Shown: positions 34,205 to 47,011, counted from the first letter of the stretch. The stretch: 64,000 nt of DNA from Entrophospora sp. SA101 (GCA_958430865.1 CAUDNR010000524.1:13406-77405); one strand, 5' to 3'. The notes: generated by a model from the letters alone, not told the origin. Translations and numbers: made by a program.

Positions 34205-34521
34205 ATTAAAGTAGCAAAAGATTTGTTTGCACGTCTCCAGGATGTACAAAAAAGTATTTAGTTAAAAATCATATTATTACCATATAAATTTCATGCTGTT
34301 CCCCTCTAAACGCTAGATATTATAATGAATCACGTTCAATTTGTGTCACCTTGTCCATTATTTGAAAAGAAGCAGACTAAAACCATTAAACAACACATTT
34401 ATGAAAATATACACGCTTAAATTTACAATTATTTAGCAAACTTATTTCTTAATCATGAGATATATAGCATTTATTAAATAATTAACAAAATGTTATTATA
34501 AATAGCAAATGGTGATAATGA

Positions 34522-36807
34522 TTAATCAGTTTTAATTGCTGAAACTTCATGTAAATAAGCACCAAGCAATTTGATTCCTTGTATATAGTTAGATAAATCG
34601 AGTTTTTCATTAGTAGAATGAGCTCCCTATATTATTCAATGAATGAGTGAATGAACGAATTAATTAATCAATCAGCAGATATCAAACAACCCCGTCAATC
34701 AAGAAATATTCAAGTTGAATGTTATTTGAAAACACACAAAATATAAAATATAAAATATAATATGGACTTACATCATCGCCTCTACCCATTGGAAGTAAAA
34801 GAACATTTTTTCCTAATAAATCTTGAAAAGTCAAAGTTACTGGGATAGATCCACCTTCACGTGTAAAGTCTGGTCTACAATTATAAACTGATTCAACAGC
34901 CTTTGATGCAGCAACTAAAAAAAACCAAAAAATTTAATAATAATAATAACAATTATCAATAATAAAAGCTCATATTTTACCAAAATTCCAATGATTTGGA
35001 CTTGCTACCCATGCTTTTGCACCATGTAAGGTCTCTAATTTAAATTGATTTTTAGTTCCGAGTTTTTCAAATTCCTTTCTTAAATAATCTTCCGCTAAAT
35101 TTTTAACTCGCTCAGGATCCATGTCTGGTACTAATCTAATTGAAAACTTTCCTCTGACACTGCAAGGTATGACTGTTTTAGCGCCTGATGCAGAAAATGC
35201 TCCTTCAATACCATGTAAAGAAAGCGATGGATAACGCCATCTATAATGATAATTAACGATGATAAAATTTTTAACAGTAGTAATAATAGTAGTAATGATG
35301 ATGACGATTATGATGACAATATTAATAACCTATTCATTAAAGTTGGTTCTTTATCTTCAAAAAGACTAGTTTTGGATCCAATAGCTGAATGCAATTCATG
35401 AATACCAAAATCAATCGATTTATAAGTTTCCTTTTCTTCATCTATAAATAAATACATATATATATATATATATATTAAAATTTATAATTGCAAAAATAAT
35501 ACACGAATTTTTTCTTCCCTCAATAATTAATTACAGAATTTACCAGTTAATGCTGCAACGTCGTCTAAAATTCCAGGTATTAGAATTTCGCCGTTTGGTT
35601 TTACCAATTTACTTAAAAGGTAAACCAAATCCGTCATTGGTTCATAAACAGTTCCTCCAAAAACACCAGAATGAAGATCTCTACCAGGCCCACTTACAAT
35701 AAGCTCAAAATAACAAATTCCCTATGAATATATTTAAAAGTAATAAATATTCATTTATCCAAAGTCGTTCGAATTTTTTAATTTCTTTACAAAATATAAA
35801 TATATAATATGTGATATTTACTCGAAGTCCATATGTAAGACATGGTTTAGTTACGCCAAGCCAATAATTATCAGAGATGCAAACTGCATCCACATCTTTA
35901 AAATATCTTTTTGCTTCTTTAGCAATCAATTCGTCTAAATTTTCTGATCCACTTTCCTCCATTCCTTTATTAATTTAAAAGAATAATGAATTGAATATAT
36001 ATTGTCAAGCAAAGAATAAAAACAACAATTGAATAAAGAAATCACCTTCAAAACAAATTTTCAAATTCACTGGAAATTCAATTCCTGCTTTTTGATGAGC
36101 TTCAATGGCATTTAACCATCCAATGATTGGTCCTTTATCATCCGAAGAGCCTCTTCCTACCATACGACCATTAGAATCAGTAGTAAGTTTCCAAGGATCT
36201 GAATCCCAACCATCTTCAATCAACGCCTTAATTATATTAAACATAGATGATATATATAGTGATATATATGTATATGACAAATTTTATCAAAAAAATATAC
36301 GTAATATATAATATTCTTACAGGTTGAACGTCATAATGCCCATAAACAAGGATAGTCTTTTTCTTTGGATCATTTCCATAAGTACCCAATAAAATAGGTG
36401 GTAACTTTAAAGTCTTTCCTGCCATTTGATGAGTACCAATATCAGCAATTTCGTAACTATTTTAACGTGAACATGAACATTAACAATATAATTTATTTGA
36501 GCCATTGGAGTTTTTTTTTTGAAATTAATTATTAACCTAACACCCAGTTTTTGAAATAATTTAACAAGCCATTCGCTCATTTTAAATACATCATCTCGGT
36601 ATTGACAATCACCACTTACGCTGTTTATTCATAATTAAAAATAATTAAAAAATTAAATTAAATTAAATTAATATTATAATTGCTTTATTCTAATTCTTGT
36701 ATTTTTTACCTTGGAATTGCAACTGCTTCTTTTAACCTTTCAACATAAACATCTTTGGATTGGTCTACACTGTCGAAAAATTTTTTTAAGACTTCTTTAT
36801 CACACAT
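34522..36807 (-). CDS. DUG1: M20 metallodipeptidase, Dug1/CNDP2 type, 10 exons
   Basis: Ten exons (mirror coordinates are given for the plus copy) join in phase to 479 residues, the normal length of Cys-Gly/carnosine-type dipeptidases. M20 metal and catalytic residues are visible: His in VYGHYDVQP, bridging Asp in [10 protein letters not shown], the Glu pair in EGMEESGSE, Asp in CISDNYWLG and the C-terminal His in GAHSTNE. The dimerisation-domain His lies in [13 protein letters not shown]. In yeast Dug1 cleaves Cys-Gly as part of the alternative cytosolic glutathione degradation pathway. The start [11 protein letters not shown] is preceded by an AAT microsatellite. The gene converges on the small acidic gene. 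An identical copy lies in the right arm. It appears fully functional. Confidence 0.9.
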
Positions 36808-39091
36808 TATTATTATTATTATTATTATCTTGAAAGCTTGGAAGTATTTATGTGTTAATGGACCTTGATCATCGTCATCTATAAAACTTTAAATTTTATT
36901 AAATGGTCACGAGAGATAAATTTGCAAATCACGTCGTATTAGGAAAATAACATGCGATCGTGGTAAAAAATATCACTTATTTATTGTTATTATTATAAAT
37001 ATATTAATATCCATTTAATCGAAAAAAATCATGAGGGAGACAAATAATATAATAATAATAATAATAAATAATAATAAGTGCCATAACCTAACGAACAAAT
37101 TCATACATATCTATTTCATTCTATATGTAATAATAATAGCATAGTAATATTTGAACCAATTTTAATATTAGAAGTCGCTGGTTTTTAAAATGAACATACA
37201 TATTTCATTCTAAACGTTATAAGCATATAACAAAAACAATAAAATAAATTATAATAAGAATATTTGAAACAATTTTAATTTTAATTTCACAAATCCATTA
37301 CACATTCTAGTAATAATAATAATTACAGTAATCCATTATTAAACATAATAATTCAATCCCGTTATCATCATTAATAATACCATTCACGTCTTAATATCTA
37401 AACCCATCACCATCACCACAACAATCTGCTCCTTATCTTCACCCACACACTATTATTATCTTCCTCATCTATATTCACTGCTTAATGAAGCATCAAAATG
37501 GTGGTGTGTGTGATAATGAAAAAAATTCCCAATACTTACTATTTTAGTCAAAAAAATATTTTGGTCAGTTCTTTTCTCTGATGCGGGACAACAAATTAAT
37601 TTGTTACTAAATAGAATTAGCTCTAGTATAGTTTGACGAAATGTTACCAAAGTTGCAAACCTATTACGTCAAATTCGCTACCATTAAGTCAAAAATGACG
37701 CGAGTAAAATTGCTTTAATGGCTGATAAATATGAAAGCCCACAAAAAAACTTGTAATATATATTTTTTGTTGAATATAAATTTCCAGTTCCCCACACACT
37801 CATTTACTAAACTTGAACATTCCTTACATTAATATTAATAGCGTGATACATGATCGGGATAGATAAAATCATTGGTTAGGGGATTCGATACTTTATTAAT
37901 ATTATGTTTAATTTTAGTTTACGCAAAAGCTTTTTACAATTACGCATGTAAACTCGATAAGTAAACACAGCAATCAATTGTTGATAATATAAATAAATGA
38001 CCAACTTATCGAGTTTACATGTACATTATCAAATTATCATGTAAATAATCATGAAAGTTTTTATAACATCAATATTGATTGATTAAGTTACTTTGCAATA
38101 ATAAACTCATCTTCCTTATTGTAGTGATCAATGAAGGATAACTTCGGGTTCTCGCAAAGGAAAAAGCAGAGAAAAGTAATAGATGATTAATATCCTAATA
38201 AAATAAAACTGTAATAGAATCATAAAATTAACTGTTAATAAACTTTTAAAATAAAAATAAAAAAATTGTCTTTATTTTCTTTGATAAAGCAACAGTGTAT
38301 TTAATGCCTTGGTAAAGGTAACAGTCGTGAAGCTTTGGTAAAAAGCATATTTATTTACTTTAGTAAGCAAGGTTAGGACTAACATTGGTTAATTAGTGAG
38401 TGTTAACAACGATTAGTAACTTAATTGCTAAGCAAAGGTTTGGACTAACATTGGTTAATAAAGTATCATCCAAAGGTTAATCGGAAATACTGATAGTATT
38501 ATTGTAGCTGTAAACGTGAGGCTCTTAAATAAGCTGCTTAAGTTGATTTACAATAAACCAAAGCAAGATTGCAATTGGCCAATAAATGTAAATGACTGAA
38601 ATAAATCAATCACAAGTGAATAAAAGGAAATTTATAGAAGCCCTTGAGTTTTGTAAAAAGGTCATACTTATTTATTTATAGCTCACAGATTTGTCTAGGT
38701 GGAAGAAAGGGGCAGTAATTGAGAACTAAAGTAAATTTGTAAACTAATTATTGACAAGCACTGAGTTATTTGCAATTGACTAACAAAGTGTAACCCAAAA
38801 GTTGAACCATGATTGTTAATTAACCAAAATGATGCCTTTAATGACAAGAATCTAAAAGTTTATTGTTTTAAAACATTATTATAATTTAGTTTTAAGAAAC
38901 GAAATAAGGATAAAATATAAAAGATAAATAATTATAATGAATAATTTTATAGTGGAGATTAAATTACTCATCCATCAATTCTTTGTTTACTATTGTTACT
39001 AGAGTCTAATACTCATTAATTAATTAATTGATATTTTAGTAATTTCCAATTAACTGATAATAATGAACTTTTATTTACCTTTGTTGACATT
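36808..39091. other. 2.3-kb intergenic region: microsatellites, a MITE and kinase 3' flank
   Basis: No gene. TAA/AAT arrays at 36,808-36,830 and 37,050-37,075. A region near 37,640-37,700 with 'acgtcaaattcgc' and 'aagtcaaaaatgacg'. The MITE at 37,945-38,022. From about 38,280 onward, the kinase 3' flank shared in diverged form with 42,880-43,560 and 52,710-53,620. Confidence 0.5.
37945..38022. mobile_element. Short MITE-like palindromic element, copy 3
   Basis: Ends CATGTAAACTCGATAAGT and ACTTATCGAGTTTACATG are perfect inverted repeats of 18 bp around a core with 'caatcaattgttg'. This is the best preserved member of the family and is mirrored at 57,912-57,989. Confidence 0.7.
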
Positions 39092-40593
39092 TTAGAGGAA
39101 AGAGTTAAAATCAAGAGTATTTAATGAGCTATCAATACTCGTGTAACCTTTTAAGCTTTTAGATTTAGCAATCTCTTCATCTAATATTCTACTTTTATGA
39201 TATGCATCTGGATGTGATTTGTGTGCTTGTTGCGAAGCACTACTACCACCACTACTAGTAGTATTATTGCCATTATTATTTTTAATAATTTCTTCAAGTC
39301 TATTTTCAGAAAAATCATAAAGCTCTTCACTAGTTGGTCTTTTTGATGGATCCACATCCCAACATCTCTGCATCATTTGCACATAATCATCAGGCATTTC
39401 AGGTAATATTGGTGGTCGTAAACCTTCTTCACATATATCGAAAATCAACTGATGATTGTGAGCTTTATCATCAAATGGTGGATGACCTGCAAATATTTCC
39501 CACATTAACATCCCAACACTATAGATATCCGATTCTTTTGTATTCGTTTTGCCTCTAAGTAGCTCAGGTGCAGTGTATGATATAATTCCATAGATTTGAT
39601 TTGATGACTTTTTGTCAACTGGCCCACATAATCCTAAATCTGTAATATAACAACCACCTCCATCCACAAGTATATTACCACTATGTAAATCACAATGGAT
39701 TAAATCTTTCTGATGTATCTGATGTAATGCAACACATAAATAATAAAAAATTGTAATTCTGTCTTTCAATGTTAAATTTAAATGATTTTTTTTCAAATGA
39801 CCCCTTAAACTTCCTTTTGATAAGTAATTTAAAACTATTGCATAATTTCCATTATCTGAGAATTTAGTTATACCATAGCAAGAAACAATCACATGTGATT
39901 TAATTTCAAGATAATTTATTGCCTATTGAATATAAAATTAATTAGTAATATATAATAAAGTATTGTTTATAAATGATAATTACCAACCTCATCAAAAAAG
40001 GCTTTTCCTGGATTACTTGAATCATTTAAACTTTTTAATACTACAATTTGCCTTCCACAATAGCCAAATTCCTTTTTATTTTCATCATAATCATCAATAC
40101 TTCCTCTTGTCCATATAGCAGTATAAATTGAACTAAATCCACCTTCTGTCAATTTTGTTACTTTTTCAAATTGCTCAAAAGGTATCCATTCTAAAATATA
40201 GTCTGGCAGAGATGATTTCATTTGACATTGTTGAATAAAATCATCAATTATTTTATTTCCAGATGTCAAAGTGGTACTCTGTAAGTGTAAACTAATGCAA
40301 CCTTCACAGAATCTATCAGAGTACCTTGTCAATTTACATTTGTCACATTCTTTTTGTTGGCCTGATTTATTCTTTGCATTTTGTAATTCAAAACTATAAA
40401 TAAATCTTTCTTTACAATATTCTTTTTCATTTTCAGAAAGCTCCTTGTTTTTCTTGACTAGTGAAAAATAATAATCTTTTCTACTTTCTCTGTCAGAATT
40501 AAGTCCTGCATTATTAAACATTCCATGATAAATTTTATATACAAATTCCCTTCTTTCTGGTGATAATGTTGACAATAGATTAATATATGACAT
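39092..40593 (-). CDS. TKL-like protein kinase, copy 1
   Basis: Exons 40593-39988 and 39922-39092 join in phase (FFDE|AINYLEIKSH) to 478 residues. The N-terminal half has a zinc-ribbon-like CDKCKLTRYSDRFCEGC and the lineage-typical FIQQCQMKSSLPDYILEWIP before the kinase domain. Kinase motifs: Gly loop LTEGGFSSIYTA, VAIK-type Lys in VVLKSLN, alpha-C Glu in FFDEAIN, catalytic loop HCDLHSGN (Cys in place of Arg in HRD), Mg site TDLGLCG (DLG), APELLRG and DIYSVGMLMWEIF. All catalytic residues are present, so it is probably active and of the non-RD type. A Ser/Asn-rich linker and a conserved KSHPDAYHKSRILDEEIAKS tail follow. From 39,237 downward the sequence belongs to the exact inverted repeat. 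Confidence 0.85.
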
Positions 40594-40639
40594 TATATAA
40601 AAATTTTACTTGGTGTTTTTAGAGTGGAATTTTTTTTTG

Positions 40640-41700
40640 AGAACAACGGTTACATTAATTTTTCCCTTAACATATTAATATATACTAATACTAATGCAGA
40701 AAGGTTTCCGTGTTACAGTTTCTTTCTAAATGTCGTAATTTTTGCGTAGATTTTTATATTGTGTAATATTTTCATTTTGCTTGGTTGCTCAACTTTTAAT
40801 AAATTGAATTGTTGGGAAGGATGAAATCAAAATCAAAGGATAATGAGTCATTTTCTTCTTTTTTTACTACGCCGAGTTGAATTAATTTGTTAAAATTGAA
40901 ATTTGAGCAAAAATATTTTCGTTTTCTAAAAATGATAAATATTTATGGTTATTCTTACATCACCATATCATGCAAATTCCCATTTCTATCCATTTGGTAA
41001 CCGAAAAACTTATATATTTTTGTTCAAAACGTCAAGTTTTAGCGGAGCAGATACTTGACTGAAAGGAAATTGTGTTTCGCTTTAGATTTTTTTACGTGGT
41101 GTCTATCGTTGTCTACCGTTAGGTCTTCGTCTTTCTCTGATGTTTTAGACGTTTGAAATTACCTTGGAGCCTTTATTTCAGATCCCAAATCGTCAAAGAC
41201 TTATCACACAATGTGTTAATGTGTTAGTATATTTTAGGGTCACGAGACCGGGATTCAAAAACACTTTTTTGCATTTTATTTTTTTATTATTATCGTCAAT
41301 TCAATGATTGATAAACAAATAATATTGTCCATTTGAGAGATTTCATTTTTAATTTTCTTTCGCAGAAAACAAATAAAATCCATTGATTAATTTTGTAAAG
41401 AATTTTTTTTTTAACAATCGAAATTTGTATTCTTCTATAGCGTTAGACTTAAAAAAAATCCCAATTGACCTTTAATCTGGGATAAATAAATAAACATGAA
41501 GAAAAGATCCGGACAAGGGTTGTTTTTTTAATTAAGAAAAAAAGCTTTGTTGATTTTTTTAACAATTGAAATTTGTAAATAATTTTTGATGTCTATTCTT
41601 TATTAAATTTATTAAATTCCAGAATTCGTGAACAATTTCTTTTTGTATATCTAATTTTTTTAAATAAAACAGGAATGTAACGTATAAAGCCATATCATAC
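40640..41700 (-). repeat. Kinase 5'-flank repeat, copy A
   Basis: About 1 kb upstream of kinase copy 1. It shares diverged sequence ('ggtgtctatcgttgtctacc', 'gatcccaaatcgtcaaagac', 'ggtcacgagaccgggattca') with plus-strand blocks at 48,340-49,150 and 54,320-55,260. It may be part of the duplicated kinase unit or an independent repeat family. Confidence 0.6.
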
Positions 41701-41890
41701 ATTAGAGCGTCATTTCAGCACTACGTGCCTCAACCCTCGAATTCAAATGCAACGTGAAAAGCAAAACCAATGCATCTTTTTCTGATCTACGAGTGGAGTG
41801 GCGGGTCTATTTATATCATTTTGTTATAATTTATTAGACTACTCTATCAATGTACCATTTGGTCACAAAATAGTCTATTATCTTTATTAA

Positions 41891-42124
41891 ATATTACATC
41901 ATTGATCATGAATACATGATAGTATATTAAGATGTTTCGCATTCAGTGCTAATTTTGATATATATATATATATATATGATGAGTTGTGTGGTTTTATAAT
42001 TTTATAATATTACATCATTGATCATGAATACATGATAGTATATTAAGATGTTTCGCATTCAGTGCTAATTTTGATATATATATATATATATGATGAGTTG
42101 TGTGGTTTTATAATTTTATAATAT
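41891..42124 (+). repeat. 116-bp tandem duplication with internal TA microsatellite
   Basis: Units start at 41,891 and 42,007 ('atattacatcattgatcatg'). They differ mainly in the length of a (TA)n run. A diverged inverted copy of the same segment occurs at 53,877-53,990. Confidence 0.85.
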
Positions 42125-43563
42125 TATGGACACCAGAATATCATCGCGCTATAATTTCTAATCTGTATTTCACGAAACTCTCAGCTACGTTTTCGTTTAA
42201 AAACTTGTTTTTCTTGCGAAACAAATTTTTCGTGCAATATCTCAGTTTTTCTTTAACAGGATTAATTTATAAGGATGTAAATTGAAAGGCGAAAATTGCA
42301 TTATTCAAAGAATAACTTCACCATCACCAAACTATAGTGATCCATTTATCGTGATTTAACAATAAAAGAATCTTGGGATTCTTTAAAGATTTAAAAGTGA
42401 TATAAACATTGTACGTACCAAAGCCCATCTTATGTGGTATGTAAATGTCGTTCTAAGTATCGTTATTGATCAACCTATGCTGCTTCAAACTCGGACACTA
42501 AAGACAGCACATTATTAATATTATTGCGAATTATGTGTAGTTAACTTCAAAAGCCAAAAATTCAAAAATACATCAATTTAACACAACTCATATGTATGTA
42601 AAGACAATTTGATTTTATGAAATGTAATAATAAAAGAATAGTTTTAATTTGTAAAAAATAAATGGCATTTTTTATTTTGAAAGAAAATACATGGAAAAAA
42701 ACAAGTAGTTTATTTAAGTAAAATTTCTCCCATGATAATTATTCATTGCAATATACACATTGTACAATGATATAATAATTTATTGATCCCTATTTGCGTT
42801 TTTACTTACATCGAACATTTTCAATTACGTCAAATGGTTTTACTTGTGTCAAGGACTTTTTCTTTAGTCAAATTGTCAAAATGGCCTGGTGATTTGCTTT
42901 AATGAGTAAGCAAAAGTTGGATTGACGTCAGTTAACAAGTGAGTGCTAATAAAGTATTCTCCAAAGGTTAATTGGGAATACTGATAGTATTATTGTAATT
43001 ATAAACATAAGGCTTTTAAACAAGATGCTTGAGTTATTTTGCAATAAACCAAAGCGAGTTTGCAATCGGCCAGTAAATGTAAATGACTGAAATAAATCGA
43101 TCGCAAGTGATTTATAGAAACCCTTGAGTTTTGTAAAAGGACCATCTTTATTCATTTACAGTTGTCTGTTATCGTTAAGTGTGCTCACAGATTTGTCTAG
43201 GTGCCAGTAATTGAGAACTAAAATAAATTGACCAAGTTATTTGTAATTGACTAACAAGAGTAGCCCAAAAATTGAACCATGATTGTTAATTAACCAAAAT
43301 GATGCCTTTAACAAAAAAGTTTATTATTTCAAAACATTATTAAAATTTAGTTTTAAGAAACAAAATAAGGATAAAGTATAAAAGATAAATAATTATAATG
43401 AATAAATTTATAGTGGAAATTAAATTAGTCATCCATCAATTTTTCTTTACTATTATTACTAGAGTCTAATGTTCATTAATTAATTAATATTGTTAGTAAT
43501 AATTGATGGATAATAATTTCAAATTAATTAACAATGAAATTTTTATTCGCCTTTGTTAACATT
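42125..43563. other. Kinase 2 3'-flank and intergenic sequence
   Basis: No gene. 42,880-43,560 is a diverged direct copy of 38,400-39,090 (kinase 1 3' flank), with shared blocks such as 'tgaaccatgattgttaatta' and 'accaaaatgatgcctttaa'. This shows that kinase duplication included the flank. Confidence 0.6.
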
Positions 43564-45162
43564 TTAGAGAAAAGAGTTAAAATCAAGATTATTTAACGAG
43601 CTATCATTACTTGTTAAGCTTTTTAAGCTTTTAGATTTAGCAATCTCTTCATCTAATATTCTACTTGTATGATATGCATCTGGATGTGATTTGTGTTCTT
43701 GTTGCAAAGCACTACCACCACCACTACTATTATTACCGTTATTAAAATCAATTTCATGTTTTTTGATTTTAGAAAATTTGAATAATCTTTTTATTAAACT
43801 ATTATTGTTACTATTATTTTTCAAACTTTTATTTTTAACAATTTCGTTACGTTTATTTCCAGAAAAATCAAGCAGCTCTTCACTAGTTGGTCTCTTTGAT
43901 GGATCCACATCCCAACACCTCTGCATCATTTGCACATAATCGTCAGGCATTTCAGGTAGTATTGGTGGTCGTAAACCTTCACATATATCAAAAATCAAAC
44001 GATGATTGTGAGCTCTATCATTAAATGGTGGATGACCTGCAAATATTTCCCACATTAACATCCCAACACTATAGATATCTGTTTCTTTTGTGTTCTTTAT
44101 ATTAGTTTTGCCTCTAAGTAGCTCGGGTGCAACATATGATACAATTCCATAGACTTTATTTGATGACTTTTCATCAACTGGTCCACATAATCCTAAATCT
44201 GTAATATAACAACCACCTCTTGCCACAAGTATATTACCACTATGTAAATCACAATGGATTAAATCTTTCTGATGTATCTGATGCAATGCATCACACAAAA
44301 AATCAAAAATTGTAATTCTATCTTTTAATGTTAAATTTAAATGATTTTTTTGCAGATAACTCCTTAAATTTCCTTCTGGAGCATAATTTAAAACAATTGC
44401 ATAATTTCCATTAACTGAGAATTTAGTTATACCATAGCAAGAAACAATCATATGTGATTTAATTTCAAGATAATTTATTGCCTATTGAATATAAAATCAA
44501 TTAGTATCATATAATAATAATACAGTATTGTTTTAAACAACAACTACCAACCTCATCAAAAAATGCTTTTCCTGGATCACTTGAATTATTTAAACTTTTT
44601 AATACTACAACTTGAGCATCAAAATAACTAAACTCTTTTTTATTTTCATCATAATCAATTATTTGTCCTTTTTTCCATTCCGCAGTATAAATTGAACTAA
44701 ATCCACCTTCTGTCAATTTTGTTACTTTTTCAAATTGCTCAAAAGGTATCCATTCTAAAATATAGTTTGGCAGGGATGATTTCATTTGACATTGTTGAAT
44801 AAAATCATCAATTATTTTATTTCCAGATGTCCAAGTGGTGAAAAGACTCTGTAATTGTAAACTGATACAACCTTCACAGAATCTATCAGTGTATCTTGTC
44901 AATTTACACTTGTTACATTCTTTCGGTTGGCCTTCTTTATTCTTTGCATTCTTTAATTCAAAATCATAAATAAATCTTTCTTTACAAAATTCTTTTTCAT
45001 TTTCAGAAAGCTCCTTGTTTTTCTTGACTAATGAAAAAAAAAATCTTTCCTACTTTCAATATCAGAATTAACTGCTGCATTATTATACATTTCATTATAA
45101 ATTTTATGTACAAATTCCTCTCTTTCTGGTAATAATGACAATAATAATTTAACATATGACAT
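43564..45162 (-). pseudogene. TKL-like protein kinase, copy 2, frameshifted in a homopolymer
   Basis: Exons 45162-44552 and 44481-43564 match copy 1 in layout. The start MSYVKLLLSLLPEREEF is intact, but a ten-base A run at 45,034-45,043 is one base shorter than needed, throwing the frame into a TAG. Downstream, the frame is open through the Cys cluster, Gly loop (LTEGGFSSIYTA), VVLKSLN, HCDLHSGN, TDLGLCGP, APELLRG and the tail. The linker after the kinase domain is longer than in copy 1, with an extra basic stretch. The total coding length is one short of a multiple of three, as expected for a single deletion. It could be a sequencing or assembly error in the homopolymer; if real, the copy is a very young pseudogene. 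Confidence 0.75.
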
Positions 45163-45824
45163 TATATAAAAATATAACTTGATGTTTTTCGAGTGGAATT
45201 CTTTTTTTGAGACTAGTTTTTTCCTAATATATACATATTAATATTAATTGACGATCCGTTTATGAATGAGCGAGTTGTACATAGTGATCGGCGGGGGAAA
45301 ATTTGACACAAAAATGACCAATCCCGATAACTTTGCGCGAAAATTTGTATATATGTAAAAAATCTCAAATATTATTGATATATAATTTTTTTTTCATTGT
45401 ATTTAAAGGAATGTAGAATTTTTTGGTCCTACTTGATATATAAATTATCGTGTAACAACATTCGTATTGAATAGGCATAATAATAATACTTCATCATAAC
45501 CAATTGCCTAAGCAATTTATTTTGCCATAGATTTGAAGTAAGTCGATTTGCTTTGATGCATATAGTCTTAATTTCGTGAATTATAAAAAATTTATTTTGA
45601 AATTAATTTTATTAATAGAAAAGCTTATATTTCCAGGAAATTATTGTATAAATATTATTAGTAAAATTATAGCAAGAATAGAAAAGAAGATTTTTTATCG
45701 GAAATATTTTTTATTATTAAACATATAATACTGAAATATATTTCTTTTAAATTGTTTGACATATGTTTATTTATTGATTTTTTTTTAAAGATTTTTTTTC
45801 GAATTTCCAAAAAAATTAAAAAAA
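45163..45824. other. Kinase 2 upstream region
   Basis: No gene. At 45,240-45,290 there is a segment ('attgacgatccgtttatgaa', 'gatcggcggggg') related to 16,805 and 49,190. A minus frame at 45,936-45,667 overlaps the minisatellite and is not credible. Confidence 0.4.
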
Positions 45825-46440
45825 AAAAGAATTCAATTAATTGAAGAACCTTTTTAACATTAGGTGAACATGTTATTTGGTATGTTATTTCACACAACCA
45901 TTGGTTAAGTTTTCCAGGGTAATGGTCATTTAGCATGTTTATTTTTATTTATTTACTTATTGATTTTTTAAAGATTTCTTTTCAAAAAGAAAAAAAAGAG
46001 TTCAATTAATTGAAACACCTTTTTTAAAATTAGATGAATATGTTATTTGGTATGTTATTTCACACATCCATTGATTATTTTGCCAGGATAATGGTTATTT
46101 AGTATACTTATTTTTACTTATTGATTTTTTGGAGAATTTTCAAAAAAAAAAAAAAAAAAAGAATTCAATTAATTGAAGAGCTTTTTTAATGTTAGGCGAA
46201 CGTTATTTCACACATTCATTGGTTAATTTTTCCAGAATAATGGTCGTTTAGCATATATTTATTTTTACTTGTTGATGATTTTTTTTTTTAAAAAAAATCC
46301 AATTAACTGAAGAACTTTTTTAATGTTAGGTGAACATGTTATTTAATATGTTATTCTGCACATTCATTGGTTAAATTGCCAGGATAATAGTCATTTAGTA
46401 TATGTTTATTTTTATTGATTTAAAAATTTAATAACAATCT
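45825..46440 (+). repeat. Minisatellite: four diverged units of about 130-165 bp
   Basis: Units begin near 45,827, 45,989, 46,158 and 46,297 with 'ttcaattaattgaag' or a close variant. Each continues with 'gttatttcacacattcattg', 'ccaggataatggtcatttag' and 'tttatttttacttattgatt' variants, then a poly-T/A run. Units differ in length mainly in the A/T runs. Confidence 0.75.
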
Positions 46441-46530
46441 GTATGTGAATGATGACTCCTCCAAAACGTCATTGACTTGCCGATATATATTTCCATCATT
46501 ACATCTTTTTTCTTGAAACAAAAGACGTGG
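46440..46530 (-). pseudogene. Exon fragment paralogous to 50,490-50,636
   Basis: On the minus strand, reading from about 46,530, the frame gives LLFQEKRCNDGNIYRQVNDV then LEE, matching LLFQEKRWKDGNIYWQVNDV then LED in the plus-strand exon near 50.5 kb. The flanking non-coding sequence is also shared in inverted orientation, including a TA-rich run and a 'gtgatctacag' segment. Sequence diverges after LEE. Confidence 0.5.
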
Positions 46531-46534
46531 TGTA

Positions 46535-46570
<36 letters not shown>

Positions 46571-46834
46571 TGTCCACTTTTTTAATATAGAATGACATCT
46601 TTTGAAAGTAAAATCCTGTAGATCACATGAAAATAAAAATTGTGGCATTTCTTAATAATACAACTAGAGTGACGACGAGTAGTGATAGATAACCACTACC
46701 ACCACCATTCTTATGATAAACACTTACTCTGAAATAACTTCTTACTCTTGATTTTTGTTTTCTTTTTTGATTTGATTCTGACATTTTTTGTAAAAGAGTT
46801 ATTTAATCAACAAACGCGATTAACAACTAAACTA

Positions 46835-47011
46835 CACAGTGAATCTCGATTTAGCAGATAGTTTGTGCAATTAGGGAAAAATCCGTTAAACCGAAATATC
46901 CGCTATATCGAGAAGGTTTTTATTATGGAACCGTTCTTTGAACTTTATCCGTAAAACCGAGATTTTTAATTAGTATTAGTATTAGTATCCGCTAAATCGA
47001 GATTTACTGTG
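46835..47011. mobile_element. pogo/Tigger-like MITE with TA target duplication
   Basis: Termini CACAGTGAATCTCGATTTAG and its inverse ending CGAGATTTACTGTG, flanked on both sides by TA (46,833-46,834 and 47,012-47,013). Internal sub-repeats of 'atccgctaaatcgaga' type occur. At 177 bp it has no coding capacity. CAGTG... ends plus a TA duplication are typical of Tc1/mariner-pogo elements. Confidence 0.75.

Larger units (their letters stand above)
31934..39237. repeat. Left arm of a 7.3-kb inverted repeat (identical to 56,697-64,000)
   Basis: Every landmark here has a reverse-complement partner whose coordinates sum to 95,934, including exon edges, homopolymers and small frames, so there is no indel across 7,304 bp. 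Protein-level comparison of all paired frames, and base-level reading of several stretches (near 36.5, 37.8, 38.3, 38.6 and 39.1 kb), showed no mismatch. The arm is cut off by the window end on the right side, so it may be longer. Identity stops abruptly at 39,237/56,697 inside a kinase gene. Confidence 0.92.

Noticed and set aside
37465..37650. 61-codon minus frame (mirrored at 58,284-58,469)
   Set aside because: Short, AT-driven and without splice or family support. It is identical in both places only because it lies in the large repeat arm.
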